Assembly (NCBI RefSeq): GCF_900021165.1
Contig: NZ_FCOQ01000034.1
Span: forward strand, 1 to 64,000
Source: Paenibacillus phocaeensis
Lineage (GTDB): Bacteria > Bacillota > Bacilli > Paenibacillales > Paenibacillaceae
Direction: 5' to 3'
Length of the DNA stretch: 64,000 nt
The notes under the pieces were generated by a model, which saw only the letters and a program-made list of their open reading frames with translations, was not told where the DNA came from and ran no database searches. Positions 50,801 through 60,152 of this stretch are shown one piece after another; the first letter of the stretch is position 1, and each line of letters opens with the position of its first letter. A program made the translations under genes and the position numbers.

Positions 50801-50862
50801 AAACACAAGAAATCACATCTGACCTTGAACATGTGGTTTCATTTAGAAGGGAGGCCTCTAGG

Positions 50863-51882
50863 ATGGATTATGAAATTTTTAATTTGGGTGATGTCACCAT
50901 GCAATCAGGAGTGATTTTGCCGAACGCTTTTCTAGCATATAAGACTTATGGGACACTAAATGCACAAAAAGATAATGTTATCGTCTATCCGACTGCATTT
51001 GGTGACCAGCATACTCAGAATGAATGGCTGATTGGCAGCGGAATGGCCCTGGATCCGGACAAATATTTTATTATCGTTCCCAATCTACTGGGCAACGGGT
51101 TATCTTCATCTCCCAGCAACACAGCCCCTCCGTTTGACCGAGCTCATTTTCCCAAGGTAACCCTCTATGACAACGTTAGTTTCCAGCATCGGCTGGTGAC
51201 CGAACAATTTGGCATTCAAAAGATCGCACTCGTAGTGGGCTGGTCCATGGGCGGCATTCAAGCCTTTCAGTGGGGGGCAAGTTACCCGGAGATGGTGGAA
51301 CGAATTGCGCCTTTCGCGGGAATTGCCAAAACTTGGCCTCATACTTTTGTGGTGCTGGACAGTCTGAAGGCCGCGCTACTGGCAGGAGTAGGCTTTGATT
51401 CAAGCAAGCTAAACCAGCTGACTTCCGAAGACATGCGCGCCGTTGGCCGGGTTTATGCCGGATGGGGACTGTCGCAGGCGTTTTATAGGGAGGAGCTGTA
51501 CCGGGAGTTAGGCTTTGACTCCTTGGAGGCCTTTGTGACCGAGGTCTGGGAACATAGCTTCATGAAGATGGATCCGCATAATGTACTGGCCATGTTAGAA
51601 ACAGGCCAGCATGCAGATATTAGTGCGAACCCTTCATACAACGGGGATTTTGAGAAGGCGCTTAAAAGCATTAAAGCCCTAGCCTGCATCATGCCGGGGA
51701 GCACGGACCTCTTCTGCTCAGCCGACGATAATGCATACGAAGCCAAGTTTATGCCTAATGCCGACTTTAAGCCAATTCCGTCCATCTGGGGCCATTTTGC
51801 CGGCCGTGGAATCAACAGTGCGGATAATCTGTTTATTGATGATAACCTGAAACGCTTGTTAGCCCTTAGCCCTCACGAATAA
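50863..51882 (+). CDS. Alpha/beta hydrolase related to homoserine O-acetyltransferase
   Basis: A 339-residue alpha/beta-hydrolase of the MetX-like group. The amino part has MQSGVILPNAFLAYKTYGTL and IVYPTAFGDQHTQNEWLIG. The nucleophile serine lies in LVVGWSMGGIQAFQWG, the acid is probably D in PGSTDLFCSADDN, and the histidine is in SIWGHFAGRG. Real MetX proteins have a similar core; the shortened linker and lack of nearby methionine genes leave the acyl acceptor open, so I give no symbol. The ATG at 50863 has GGGAGG 8 bases upstream. Expression is likely under the divergent LysR. Confidence 0.82.
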   Translation: MDYEIFNLGDVTMQSGVILPNAFLAYKTYGTLNAQKDNVIVYPTAFGDQHTQNEWLIGSGMALDPDKYFIIVPNLLGNGLSSSPSNTAPPFDRAHFPKVTLYDNVSFQHRLVTEQFGIQKIALVVGWSMGGIQAFQWGASYPEMVERIAPFAGIAKTWPHTFVVLDSLKAALLAGVGFDSSKLNQLTSEDMRAVGRVYAGWGLSQAFYREELYRELGFDSLEAFVTEVWEHSFMKMDPHNVLAMLETGQHADISANPSYNGDFEKALKSIKALACIMPGSTDLFCSADDNAYEAKFMPNADFKPIPSIWGHFAGRGINSADNLFIDDNLKRLLALSPHE

Positions 51883-51926
51883 ATGATCATTGACTGGGCT
51901 CTAGCTGAGGGGACTGTCTGCTGAAT

Positions 51927-51975
51927 AACTTCCTGAAGAGCAGAGCAGTGAGCTTCGTTCCTCAGGAAGTTTGTT
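51927..51975 (+). terminator. Terminator after the MetX-like gene
   Basis: AACTTCCTGA pairs with TCAGGAAGTT around a 25-base loop, followed by TGTTTGTT. Confidence 0.78.
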
Positions 51976-52192
51976 TGTTGCAGCTAATCGCCACCCGGAA
52001 TAATCACGGCTGCTGCAGGGCCGCCAGCTGCTAAGCCTAATGCTGAACCTACTTGACGGAATAACAGACAGTTTAGAATAAGTCCCTTGGCTTAGATTTT
52101 CCTTTTTCTTCAGCCCATTCATATAAGCATCCAGCTTATATACACCACAGAGTCTTTGTCGTGTTATACTGCCCGTTCAGCACCACCGTGTG

Positions 52193-52253
52193 AGTCTAAA
52201 ACTTAATTTCACAGTCTACAACTTATTTTTCCTAGTCTAATACTTTATTTTTC
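52193..52253. repeat. About 20-bp repeat, three degenerate copies
   Basis: AGTCTAaaACTTaaTTTc-like units start at 52193, 52213 and 52234, followed by a fourth AGTC. The surrounding gap (51,976-52,530) contains no gene I can support. Confidence 0.7.
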
Positions 52254-52342
52254 AGTCCATCATCCCGATTCCTGACCCATCATTTCACGAATTAAACCAG
52301 ACCCTCCAGGCTCCTGCATTCGACAAGTTTCCGAATATGCAA

Positions 52343-52389
52343 AAGAAGAGCTCTCGATTCACCATTAAGGTATATCGAGAGCTCTTCTT
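52343..52389. terminator. Perfect 16-bp hairpin
   Basis: AAGAAGAGCTCTCGAT pairs exactly with ATCGAGAGCTCTTCTT around a 15-base loop. It is a strong terminator-like structure with no gene directly on either side, perhaps left from a deleted one. Confidence 0.7.
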
Positions 52390-52530
52390 CGCGACATCGA
52401 TGCGGTCGAGAGGACAATGGTATCAATCTAACGCAGCACAATCTTGTTCAATGCCGTTTGTATATCTTCCTTTCATGCTTTTCCCAAACGGTTTAATAAA
52501 ATAAACCATTCTCATAAAAACAGTTTTTCT

Positions 52531-52932
52531 TCAAAGAACTACCGTCATTTTCTTAGCAATCTCAGATAATTTTTGGTTTTTTAAAAAGTCCTCCATTTTC
52601 TCTTCAGCCGATACCATCACCTTCTGAACTAAACACTCTGATCCATGATTCATTTCACAGTCGAATAAGGAGGCGGAGCCTTCAATGGCATGAATCACGT
52701 CGAGAAACGAGATTTCTTCCCAATTCCGTTTTAAGCGATATCCACCATTGGCTCCTGAAGTCGATTCAATCATTCCTGCCTTGACCAGCTTGGTAAGGAT
52801 TTTGGATAAATACGTTGGAGAAACCTCTTGTCTCTCCGCCAATTGCTGTACGCCGATAAGTTTGTTCGGCGGGAATGCGGCAAGAAAGAGCATCGTATGA
52901 AGAGCATAGTTTGTCGCTTTAGAAAATTTCAT
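52531..52932 (-). CDS. Rrf2 family transcriptional regulator
   Basis: A 133-residue winged-helix regulator (KATNYALHTMLFLAAFP, then LAERQEVSPTYLSKILTKLV and STSGANGGYRLKR). After the wing it has only two cysteines (FDCEMNHGSECLVQ) instead of the three that hold a 2Fe-2S cluster in IscR, so it is more like YwnA or thiol-sensing members. It probably represses itself and trxA through a shared operator-like element. It lies downstream of the MFS gene on the same strand. Confidence 0.87.
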   Translation of the reverse strand: MKFSKATNYALHTMLFLAAFPPNKLIGVQQLAERQEVSPTYLSKILTKLVKAGMIESTSGANGGYRLKRNWEEISFLDVIHAIEGSASLFDCEMNHGSECLVQKVMVSAEEKMEDFLKNQKLSEIAKKMTVVL

Positions 52933-52949
52933 AACGTGATGTTCACCTC

Positions 52950-52981
52950 AATTATGGACTTTATGTGCCCATAATAACTTT
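52950..52981 (-). promoter_or_regulatory. Putative Rrf2 operator upstream of the rrf2 gene
   Basis: Contains TTATGG and CCATAA as an inverted repeat around ACTTTATGTGC. The 32-base segment matches the one at 56299-56330, upstream of trxA, at 26 of 32 positions. Confidence 0.62.
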
Positions 52982-53054
52982 TTATATTGGCTTATGTCAA
53001 ATATCGCCTCCCTTATTACTCCTTTATTCGTTGTAACTGGCAACACTCCAAGAC

Positions 53055-54440
53055 CTACGATTCCACTGAACCTTTACCATATGGAACAAAGAAAGTAAGA
53101 AGAAAACCACTCGCTGCAACGAGGGCTAGTGACCAAAACGCGGCTTGAATTCCTTGATGCATATTGATCGGAAAAGAGAATGAGCTATAATCTGCGGTAA
53201 TTGTCACCAGGGTGATGAGCAGTGCCCCGCCCATTGACATGCCCAATGTACGTATGGCCGTGGTCATCGGCGAAGCGTAATTCATCATCGAATTCGGCAA
53301 GCTCGCCATGGCAAAAGCAGTAATTGGGGTCATCATAAAACCGACCCCGGTCATAAGCAACGCATATAACCCTACCAACAGACCATACGGAGCGTGAATC
53401 GATAGCGCTATCGTTAATAGAGCCGTTACGGCGGCTATCCCGAAGAAGCCGATCCGAATCAAATAGCGACCGCCATAACGGTCGTAGATTTTACCCGATA
53501 CCACTCCGGACACCCCCATCAGCAATGCACCTGGGAGCAGCATTAGCCCCGATTCTCTAGGCAGTAGTCCCCTGACATTTTGTGCATATATCGGGAGCAG
53601 CAGTTCCACCCCGGCCATCACAATGAACAGGACTACGCCTATAATCGATGCATAAGTAAATCTCGGGTAACGAAATACGTTGAAATCAAGCAAAGGGACG
53701 GCCAGTTTGAATTGGCGCTTCACAAACAGAAACGACAGTGCGAATCCCACGATAAGGAAGGTCAGCGCAAGCTGAATCCCTTTTCCCTGATCGCTAAGGA
53801 TACTAAATCCATACAACAGACTGCCGAAGCCCAAACTTGAATAAAGAATCGATCTCCAGTCCAATTTCGCTTTATGCGTATCCCAAACGTTTTCCAAGCA
53901 ATAATAGGCGACAAACAGGTTCGCGATCGCTATGGGCGCCACCCCATAGAATAAGATTCTCCAAGAATGATGTTGAATCACGAAGCCGGAAATCGTCGGC
54001 CCCAGTGCAGGGGCGAGTCCCACAATGAGACTGGCCAGTCCCATCGCTGCCCCGAGTTTTTCCTTTGGGAACACTAGGATAATCGTATTCAGGAACACCG
54101 GTACCAGCAATCCGGCGCCAATCCCCTGAATAATTCGTCCGCTTAGGATCAATGTGAAGTCGACGGAGAAGCCGGCAATTAGCGTCCCTGTCGTAAAGGC
54201 CCCAGCGGATGCGAAAAACAGGGTTCGCGTCGAGTATTTTCCGATCAGGAATCCCGTCACAGGGATGACAATTCCAGAAACCAGAAGATAGACGGTGATC
54301 AGCCATTGCGCCCGATTAACCTGGATTCCAAGGTCAAGCATCATTTGTGGCAAAGCCGTGTTCAGCATGGTTTGCATGAGTTGTGCCAAAAAATTCGCGA
54401 CGATTAGAGATGCGACAATGATTACAGGTTTTCTTTTCAT
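53055..54440 (-). CDS. MFS multidrug exporter, DHA2 (14-segment) type
   Basis: A 461-residue proton-driven exporter of the EmrB/QacA group with about 14 membrane segments. Motif A-like TGFLIGKYSTRTLFF, motif C-like GLAPALGPTISGFVIQHHSW and the first segment NFLAQLMQTMLNTALPQMM are all present. The ATG at 54440 has GAGGAACGTT directly upstream, and a TTG four codons earlier would overlap that site. Substrates are likely hydrophobic drugs or metabolites. Its neighbours are an Rrf2 regulator and a methyltransferase, a plausible stress or self-protection set. Confidence 0.9.
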   Translation of the reverse strand: MKRKPVIIVASLIVANFLAQLMQTMLNTALPQMMLDLGIQVNRAQWLITVYLLVSGIVIPVTGFLIGKYSTRTLFFASAGAFTTGTLIAGFSVDFTLILSGRIIQGIGAGLLVPVFLNTIILVFPKEKLGAAMGLASLIVGLAPALGPTISGFVIQHHSWRILFYGVAPIAIANLFVAYYCLENVWDTHKAKLDWRSILYSSLGFGSLLYGFSILSDQGKGIQLALTFLIVGFALSFLFVKRQFKLAVPLLDFNVFRYPRFTYASIIGVVLFIVMAGVELLLPIYAQNVRGLLPRESGLMLLPGALLMGVSGVVSGKIYDRYGGRYLIRIGFFGIAAVTALLTIALSIHAPYGLLVGLYALLMTGVGFMMTPITAFAMASLPNSMMNYASPMTTAIRTLGMSMGGALLITLVTITADYSSFSFPINMHQGIQAAFWSLALVAASGFLLTFFVPYGKGSVES

Positions 54441-54592
54441 AACGTTCCTCAATTTACTACGACCACTCCTTCTGTCTGAACCAGCCCATGAAATGTAGAA
54501 TCTGTTGCGTGTAGAAATGCCATGAATATAATCATCCCTTAACAGTTTGTAGATATTACAGATATTTTTTATCCATTATACAGTTAAAGAAA

Positions 54593-55501
54593 TTACTTAT
54601 GGGGAAATTCTTGGACACCGGTGTACATGCTCTGATCCTTCAATTGAATAAGCACCTTGCCAAAACGCCCACCCTGCTGGATGACCACCTTATCCGTCGG
54701 ATAAGTCCGTTCCAAATAATCGGCTACGATATTCCTGTTCTGGTCATCCGCAGGCAAACCGAAAATTCTCAGCCATTCCATAACCTCCTGGAGCGCCGTT
54801 TCTCTAGATACCTCCGTGGTTTTCATTTCCCGGGTTACGAGCGACTCATAGGAATACCCTTTGAGATACAGCAAATGGAGCAAATAAGCCATCTCCAAAT
54901 GTTCCGTTTTCATGGGCTGATCAGTGACCAGAGGCCAAATCTCTTTTATCAGACTGTGCTCCCTGGAGCCGACAGACAGGCTGATATAGCAATACTGTCG
55001 TGCGCAGCTCAGCACTTTCTCCACACTGTCCCAATCGACAATAACCGGGCACATGGAGACAAATACGAAATCAAAGGCTTTTTCCCACCCCTTTGCTTGA
55101 ATATCAATGTCTTCAAAAGGCTCAGCCACAATCTCTACATTCCCGTTCTTTAATCCCGTTATATTACTTTTCAATAGCTCAACTAATGGAAGACTAGGCT
55201 CCACAGAAGTAACACTAGCCCCTCTCTCCGCAAATGGCACTGTAAATCCGCCTGAGGCCGCTCCAATGTCTAATATGGAGGTATCTTTAAATGTCACACC
55301 CTGCCCTTCCAGCCAATTCATTATCCGTTTTGTTCTTCGCCTGCCTTCTTCGTTAAACGCCTGCTCGTTAAATGACTTTGCCCTGTGGTCAAAAGTGTGT
55401 GCTGGATCAATTCCGGCTTTTTTCATTTTGCTGACTGCTGTATCTGGATCACTCTTCCAAGCCTTTTCCCAAACGGCATCATTAAAAAAATCGTTCGTCA
55501 T
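54593..55501 (-). CDS. SAM-dependent methyltransferase
   Basis: A 302-residue class I methyltransferase. Motif I is SILDIGAASGGFTVPFAERG, followed by the acidic end of beta-2 (SVEPS) and a post-motif FVFVSMCPVIVDW. The front 60 residues are helical (WEKAWKSDPDTAVSKMKKAG, then ILDI), and the carboxyl 90 resemble those of small-molecule methyltransferases. The substrate is unknown. The ATG at 55501 has GAGGAGGATT right before it. A TTATGACTTTT segment just upstream loosely resembles the Rrf2-type element. Confidence 0.83.
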   Translation of the reverse strand: MTNDFFNDAVWEKAWKSDPDTAVSKMKKAGIDPAHTFDHRAKSFNEQAFNEEGRRRTKRIMNWLEGQGVTFKDTSILDIGAASGGFTVPFAERGASVTSVEPSLPLVELLKSNITGLKNGNVEIVAEPFEDIDIQAKGWEKAFDFVFVSMCPVIVDWDSVEKVLSCARQYCYISLSVGSREHSLIKEIWPLVTDQPMKTEHLEMAYLLHLLYLKGYSYESLVTREMKTTEVSRETALQEVMEWLRIFGLPADDQNRNIVADYLERTYPTDKVVIQQGGRFGKVLIQLKDQSMYTGVQEFPHK

Positions 55502-55578
55502 AATCCTCCTCATCCCTTTCTGTAATATGTAACCATTTCAATTATGACTTTTGAAAAAATGCCCTTCTCTCTAAGAAA

Positions 55579-55780
<202 letters not shown>

Positions 55781-55818
55781 CTTGCTAAAGCGATACATGT
55801 CGGCTTTTGTGTGTTGAT

Positions 55819-56133
55819 TTATTTGGAGGCAACAAGCTGCTGCAGGGCACCTTTCGGCAATATGCCTAATTCTTTATATAGAGGCTGTCCATCTTTGAAT
55901 ATAATGGTTGTCGGTATGCTCATAATCTGAAATTGTGAAGAGATTACCGGATTTTCGTCTACATTAACTTTAACGACTTTAATGGAATCATTTGCTTCCT
56001 TTTCAAACTCCTCTAATACAGGTGCAAACATTCTGCATGGACCGCACCAAGCAGCCCAAAAATTCACTACTGTTATACCTTCCGTTTGCACCATCTCTTT
56101 AAAAGTAGAATCTTTCGCATGTTGAATAGCCAT
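55819..56133 (-). CDS. trxA: Thioredoxin
   Basis: A 104-residue cytoplasmic thioredoxin with an intact active site W29-C-G-P-C33, the cis-proline loop MSIPTTIIFKDGQ and full-length fold. It reduces disulfides in ribonucleotide reductase, peroxiredoxins and other proteins. An Rrf2-operator-like element lies about 165 bases upstream. Its own reductase gene next door is destroyed, so another TrxB must supply electrons. It is probably a paralogue of a core trxA elsewhere. Confidence 0.93.
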   Translation of the reverse strand: MAIQHAKDSTFKEMVQTEGITVVNFWAAWCGPCRMFAPVLEEFEKEANDSIKVVKVNVDENPVISSQFQIMSIPTTIIFKDGQPLYKELGILPKGALQQLVASK

Positions 56134-56298
56134 CGTGATCTTCCTTTCAATTAAATATACTATGGATATATAATATCTTTAATTTGTCATAAGATGGGTC
56201 TTGTAATCTTGTCCGGCGTTGTTGCCACTAAAAAATAGAACATCACCTCAAACGCATAATCAGTTGCTTGTGAATTTTCATAGTACTCCTCCATTTCA

Positions 56299-56330
56299 AA
56301 TTAAAGACTTTATGTATCTATGATAACTTT
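56299..56330 (-). promoter_or_regulatory. Putative Rrf2 operator upstream of trxA
   Basis: A 32-base segment with core GACTTTATGT and ATAACTTT that matches the element before the rrf2 gene at 26 of 32 positions in the same orientation relative to each gene. Confidence 0.6.
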
Positions 56331-56414
56331 GTTTTGGATAAGATGCAAGTCAGTCTCATGAAAATTTAGCCAAACCAAGGCCAGTTGCATTCTTTTGGCC
56401 TGTGATCGAGCCAA

Positions 56415-56462
56415 CAACAGCGGACAGGCTAGGGTCTTTTGCATCCTAGTCTGCCGCTGTTG
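56415..56462 (-). terminator. Terminator after the exported DJ-1 gene
   Basis: CAACAGCGG pairs with CCGCTGTTG and an inner CTAGG/CCTAG extends it, giving a long stem close to the stop codon. Confidence 0.75.
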
Positions 56463-56479
56463 CTCTTATCGGATCGGTA

Positions 56480-57250
56480 TTAGTTTTCGTTAAAATTGAT
56501 CGGCGCAATGCCTTCCGCTCGCCACACCGTGCCTCTTTTCTCGTACTCGAATAACTTTTCTACAGCATTTGCGATTTGGGGACCTAACTCACGATCAACC
56601 AAATACAAGGCCACATCAAGACCCGAAGTCACGCCTCCCCCGCTTACGAAGCGAGGACCATCTTCAACGACTCTTGCTTCAATCGGAATTGCACCGAGAG
56701 ATCCTAACGCTTCCATGCCTATTTGATTGGTAACCGCATGTCTATCTTTCAACAAACCTCCCATCGCAGGCAGTAGTGTACCACCGCATACTGTAGCTAC
56801 AATAACATCCTCATTGTTAAAAGCTTGTTTCAATTTTTCCGACAAGCCTGTCTTCATGGCCTTCTTTAATATATTTGGAATGGCATCTTCCGAATTTCCC
56901 GCTGGCTTGCCCGAAGCCCCAGGCACCAAAATGATTCCCGGACGCTTTGGGTCTAATGCAGCTTGCGCTTCGAGAGCGGGCCCGTTCAGACCGCTCGGGA
57001 CAGAACGCTTGCCTTCTGCGGAAACCAATTCCACAGTAACTGCTCCTTTTGAGTACATTCCCGCAGCAGCGAATACTTCGTATGGTGCTAATGCGTCCAG
57101 CAGATCGAAACCATCGAACAAGACGATTTGAACATGCATCCTTTTGTCTTTGAATGGATCATTATTTTCTTTTGAATTCGCACTTGCTGTAGAGGTAACT
57201 AGACATAGAACTAGTACAAACGACATGAGTACTCCTATAATTTTTTTCAT
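56480..57250 (-). CDS. DJ-1/PfpI family protein with signal peptide
   Basis: A 256-residue member of the DJ-1/PfpI (class I glutamine amidotransferase-like) superfamily, of the isonitrile-hydratase/AraC-regulator-like branch. The nucleophile cysteine is C155 in ATVCGGTLLPAMGG; VLFDGFDLLDALAPYEVF and GGVTSGLDVALYLVDRELG are family segments. Unusually it starts with a signal peptide (KIIGVLMSFVLVLCLVTSTA, cleavage near ASA-N), so it acts outside the membrane. It is a paralogue of the gene at 57934-58968, which lacks a signal. GGCAGTGTAGG lies before the ATG, a weak ribosome site. Confidence 0.83.
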   Translation of the reverse strand: MKKIIGVLMSFVLVLCLVTSTASANSKENNDPFKDKRMHVQIVLFDGFDLLDALAPYEVFAAAGMYSKGAVTVELVSAEGKRSVPSGLNGPALEAQAALDPKRPGIILVPGASGKPAGNSEDAIPNILKKAMKTGLSEKLKQAFNNEDVIVATVCGGTLLPAMGGLLKDRHAVTNQIGMEALGSLGAIPIEARVVEDGPRFVSGGGVTSGLDVALYLVDRELGPQIANAVEKLFEYEKRGTVWRAEGIAPINFNEN

Positions 57251-57251
57251 C

Positions 57252-57890
57252 CTACACTGCCTTTCTGGATCGATTGATATTTCTGATAATGATGTTAGGA
57301 ATGATCAACAGCAGCACAATAGAGCCGTAAACGCCAATTGTATAGCTGGTAGCGTAAATGAGACCAAATCCCTGATAAAAAAGGGAGGTGATGAGATGAA
57401 TTGTCATGTTCGTAAAACAAAAGGCGTAACTTCGGATCATCCAGTTCCGGTGCCGAATGATACGTTTCTTTTTGATTTGTACAAGCGCCATAATGGTGAT
57501 AAACAGCCATATTATATTAAGAGCATTGAACCCCATACTGCTTATTTTTCCTCCAGTAGCATAAGGAGCCATATATCCGGAAGTAATCACGACAAGAAGG
57601 ACGGATACTAAATAAACGTAGCCGTTTATACGGTGGAGCTTGCGGCTTTTTTCAAAGACGCGGTTGGAGAAGTTCAGCAACCCCGTCGCCATGGCGATGC
57701 AGGCAAACGCAACATGAACGTGCATAACGTTGATCCAGACTGGAAGATTTAGTTCGCGCTTCAGGCCGATTTTATGGCTTAAAAACGCCTTGGCTCCAGG
57801 ATCGATAATAAAATTGGCCACCAAAGCGTAAAGGATAAATAGAATACTGATGCAGGCCAAAAGTCCGTATGTTATTTTCCATTCCTTCAT
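57252..57890 (-). CDS. DUF2306 family membrane protein
   Basis: A 212-residue integral membrane protein with about six segments and a conserved histidine-rich pattern (VMHVHVAFACIAMATG, then KLHRINGYVYLVSVLLV, and IRHRNWMIRSYAFCF). It matches the DUF2306 family of unknown function. Histidines on membrane helices suggest haem or quinone binding, but this is a guess. The ATG at 57890 has GAGGGG 8 bases upstream. It lies 1 base from the exported DJ-1 gene and 43 bases from the second DJ-1 gene, so the three probably form one operon. Confidence 0.8.
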   Translation of the reverse strand: MKEWKITYGLLACISILFILYALVANFIIDPGAKAFLSHKIGLKRELNLPVWINVMHVHVAFACIAMATGLLNFSNRVFEKSRKLHRINGYVYLVSVLLVVITSGYMAPYATGGKISSMGFNALNIIWLFITIMALVQIKKKRIIRHRNWMIRSYAFCFTNMTIHLITSLFYQGFGLIYATSYTIGVYGSIVLLLIIPNIIIRNINRSRKAV

Positions 57891-57933
57891 GCGATCCATC
57901 CCCTCATTTTTATGACCAATTCGCATTTATGGG

Positions 57934-58968
57934 TTAGGTAACACGCTTGCCTGTTAATTTGGATGCAGGCAGTATGCCTGCCCTGGCAAATCCAATCATG
58001 TCATCTCCACGCACGATAACTTCGAATTTTAGATTTAACCGCATAGGTTTCGTGACGCGCAGCGACCAGGTAAGCTTATTGTCCTGAAGTAAGGGGTTTA
58101 TAAACTCGACCGTCTCATCCCCTTGTGTGGCCTGGCCTTGGATCAACCCATTCCTTATGGAAATGGAGAGCTTGACCTCCAGTTTCCCAACAGGCGTAGC
58201 AATTGTCGTATCCCAATCCCCGTCGAATTCAGATTCTCCGGGTAATTTGATTTCCGAGGTATCATAAATCATCCCCGTATTGTTCGTCGCGATGTTCGTT
58301 TCTTCGTCGGTCTCTGCCTTGTGAGAGCTAGGCGCCCTTCCTTCTTCCCGCCAGACCGTTCCTCTCCGTTCATATTCGAACAGCTGCTCTACCGCGTGCG
58401 CGATACGCGGTCCAAGCTCGCGTTCCACCAGATACAGCGCTACATCGAGTCCCGAAGTAACGCCGCCGCTAGTAACCAGATCGCCGCTATCCACTACGCG
58501 TGCCGGGACGGGAATGGCTCCGGTTGCTCCAAGTACATTCATGCCCAGATGATGCGTTACCGCCGGTCTGCCCTCCAAGAGCCCCCCCATGGCCAGTAAC
58601 AGGGAACCGCCGCAAACCGTGGCAACGATGATGTCTTTTTGCCCGAGTGCTCGCTCAATCAATCCAGCCAATTCCGTATTCAATGCCCAAGACAGAATGG
58701 CTGGGGGCGAATTCGGCCCATCTCCTTCGACGTCACCCGACGCGCCAGGTACGAGAATGATGCCCGTACGTTCCGGGTTCAGTCTGCCGCTCGCTTCAAT
58801 TTTTAACCCGTTGATGCCGCTGGTGACGATTCTCGGCCCTTCAGCGGTGACGAATTCTACGCTTAACGCGTTTTCAGCATACATTGCCGCGGCACAAAAA
58901 ACCTCGTAAGGCGCAATGGCATCCAGAAGGTCAAAGCCATCAAAAAGCACGACTTGAACCGTTAACAT
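57934..58968 (-). CDS. DJ-1/PfpI family protein with C-terminal extension
   Basis: A 344-residue cytoplasmic protein. The first 210 residues are a DJ-1/PfpI domain closely similar to that of the gene at 56480, with nucleophile C119 in VATVCGGSLLLAMGG and VLFDGFDLLDAIAPYEVF. The last 110 residues form a separate beta-rich part (EFDGDWDTTIATPVGKLEVK, then LKFEVIVRGDDMIGFARAG) of a kind I do not recognise. The ATG at 58968 has GAGGAGG 7 bases upstream. It is first in a three-gene unit with DUF2306 and the exported paralogue. Confidence 0.82.
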   Translation of the reverse strand: MLTVQVVLFDGFDLLDAIAPYEVFCAAAMYAENALSVEFVTAEGPRIVTSGINGLKIEASGRLNPERTGIILVPGASGDVEGDGPNSPPAILSWALNTELAGLIERALGQKDIIVATVCGGSLLLAMGGLLEGRPAVTHHLGMNVLGATGAIPVPARVVDSGDLVTSGGVTSGLDVALYLVERELGPRIAHAVEQLFEYERRGTVWREEGRAPSSHKAETDEETNIATNNTGMIYDTSEIKLPGESEFDGDWDTTIATPVGKLEVKLSISIRNGLIQGQATQGDETVEFINPLLQDNKLTWSLRVTKPMRLNLKFEVIVRGDDMIGFARAGILPASKLTGKRVT

Positions 58969-59036
58969 CCACAAACCTCCTCATATTCAAAGTCAGTAGA
59001 TTGATCCTCGAACCTGCGGATCGTATCAGGGAAAAA

Positions 59037-59252
59037 TTATTTTGTCAGAAAATCCTTCAGCCTGTGATATTCCTTCTCGTCGATCTCACCACTAGCCATC
59101 CGGCCTTTTAGAATCAATGTGATGTCACGGTCTTTTTGATTGGAAACTCTGTAGCGATGATTAATCGCATAAATTCGAACTACCATAAAAGAAAAAAGTG
59201 TAAGACAAAATAGAGCACCGAATGGAAAAAATGAGAAACTTCCGTATTCCAA
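59037..59252 (-). CDS. Small SHOCT-domain membrane protein
   Basis: About 71 residues with one amino-terminal membrane segment (FFPFGALFCLTLFSFMVV) and a carboxyl SHOCT motif (ILKGRMASGEIDEKEYHRLK), a short domain found at ends of many small regulatory proteins. A TTG at 59252 is placed 10 bases after AAGGAGG; an ATG at 59273 in the same frame lies upstream of that site and is a possible alternative. It lies before the divergent two-component genes. Confidence 0.68.
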   Translation of the reverse strand: MEYGSFSFFPFGALFCLTLFSFMVVRIYAINHRYRVSNQKDRDITLILKGRMASGEIDEKEYHRLKDFLTK

Positions 59253-59464
59253 GTTTATGTCAACCTCCTTCATCCGTTTTTGCGTAGAACGGGCCCTAAC
59301 TCGCGATATTTGCTGTCCGACTCGGCAAGAAGTATCGTAACAAACGAGTATCTCAAATGAAGTTGTATAAAGGTCACAAAACAATAAACAAATCATCACA
59401 AATTAGGTGGTTCTGTTTGTTGCATGGGGTTAAATGATAAACTAGTTTTCAAAGGTGGGATATC

Positions 59465-60151
59465 ATGAGTGAAATCAGTACCATACTGGTTGTTGACGAT
59501 GATCAAAGCATTGTCGAACTATTGAGCGACTTTTTAGAGTATGAAAATTTTCGCGTTATAACCGCTTGTGATTCTGTTCAAGCTTGGACTTTGTTTGAGC
59601 GGAATTCCATTCATTGTATTGTTCTTGACATCATGATGCCGGGGCAAAACGGGTTTGAGTTATGTCGCCGGATTCGTGAGAAGAGTAATGTTCCGATCCT
59701 TTTCTTGAGCGCACGCAGCGACGATGTAGACAAGATTCGTGGCTTGACGCTCGGCGGCGATGATTATATCGTAAAAACCGCTTCACCTGGCGAGATCGTA
59801 GCCAGGATAAAAGCTGTACTACGGCGTTCTGTTTCCCAACTGCAAATGAGTGAGAGAATCTTGGATTTTGGCCGCATCAAGCTAAATCTATCCACAAGAG
59901 AAGTATTCGTGGATGGGAAGAGTGTAGTGCTCACCCCGAGGGAATATGAATTATTGCGATTATTTGCCGAACACCCTAGGCATGTTTTTTCATATGAACA
60001 GATACTTTCGAAATTTTGGAATGGGGTAGGTGACAGGCATACGATTCGGGTGCACATCGGTCGACTTCGCGAAAAAATTGAATCCGATCCGAACCATCCT
60101 CAATACCTAGTCAACGTATGGGGAATAGGGTATCGCTTCGAGGGAGGTTAA
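59465..60151 (+). CDS. Two-component response regulator, OmpR/PhoB type
   Basis: A 228-residue regulator. The receiver domain has the acidic pocket (VVDDDQS) and phosphoacceptor D55 in LDIMMPGQNGFEL. The conserved lysine is K104 but in KTAS instead of the usual KPF. The carboxyl winged helix shows TPREYELLRLFAEHPRHVFS and HIGRLREKIESDP. AAAGGTGG precedes the ATG. Its kinase gene follows after one base. The neighbouring CPBP protease and SHOCT protein genes are plausible targets. Confidence 0.93.
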   Translation: MSEISTILVVDDDQSIVELLSDFLEYENFRVITACDSVQAWTLFERNSIHCIVLDIMMPGQNGFELCRRIREKSNVPILFLSARSDDVDKIRGLTLGGDDYIVKTASPGEIVARIKAVLRRSVSQLQMSERILDFGRIKLNLSTREVFVDGKSVVLTPREYELLRLFAEHPRHVFSYEQILSKFWNGVGDRHTIRVHIGRLREKIESDPNHPQYLVNVWGIGYRFEGG

Positions 60152-60152
60152 G

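Noticed and set aside
50717-50862. SAM (S-box) riboswitch before the MetX-like gene
   Set aside because: The leader is too short and lacks the S-box core; only a palindrome and a small hairpin are visible.
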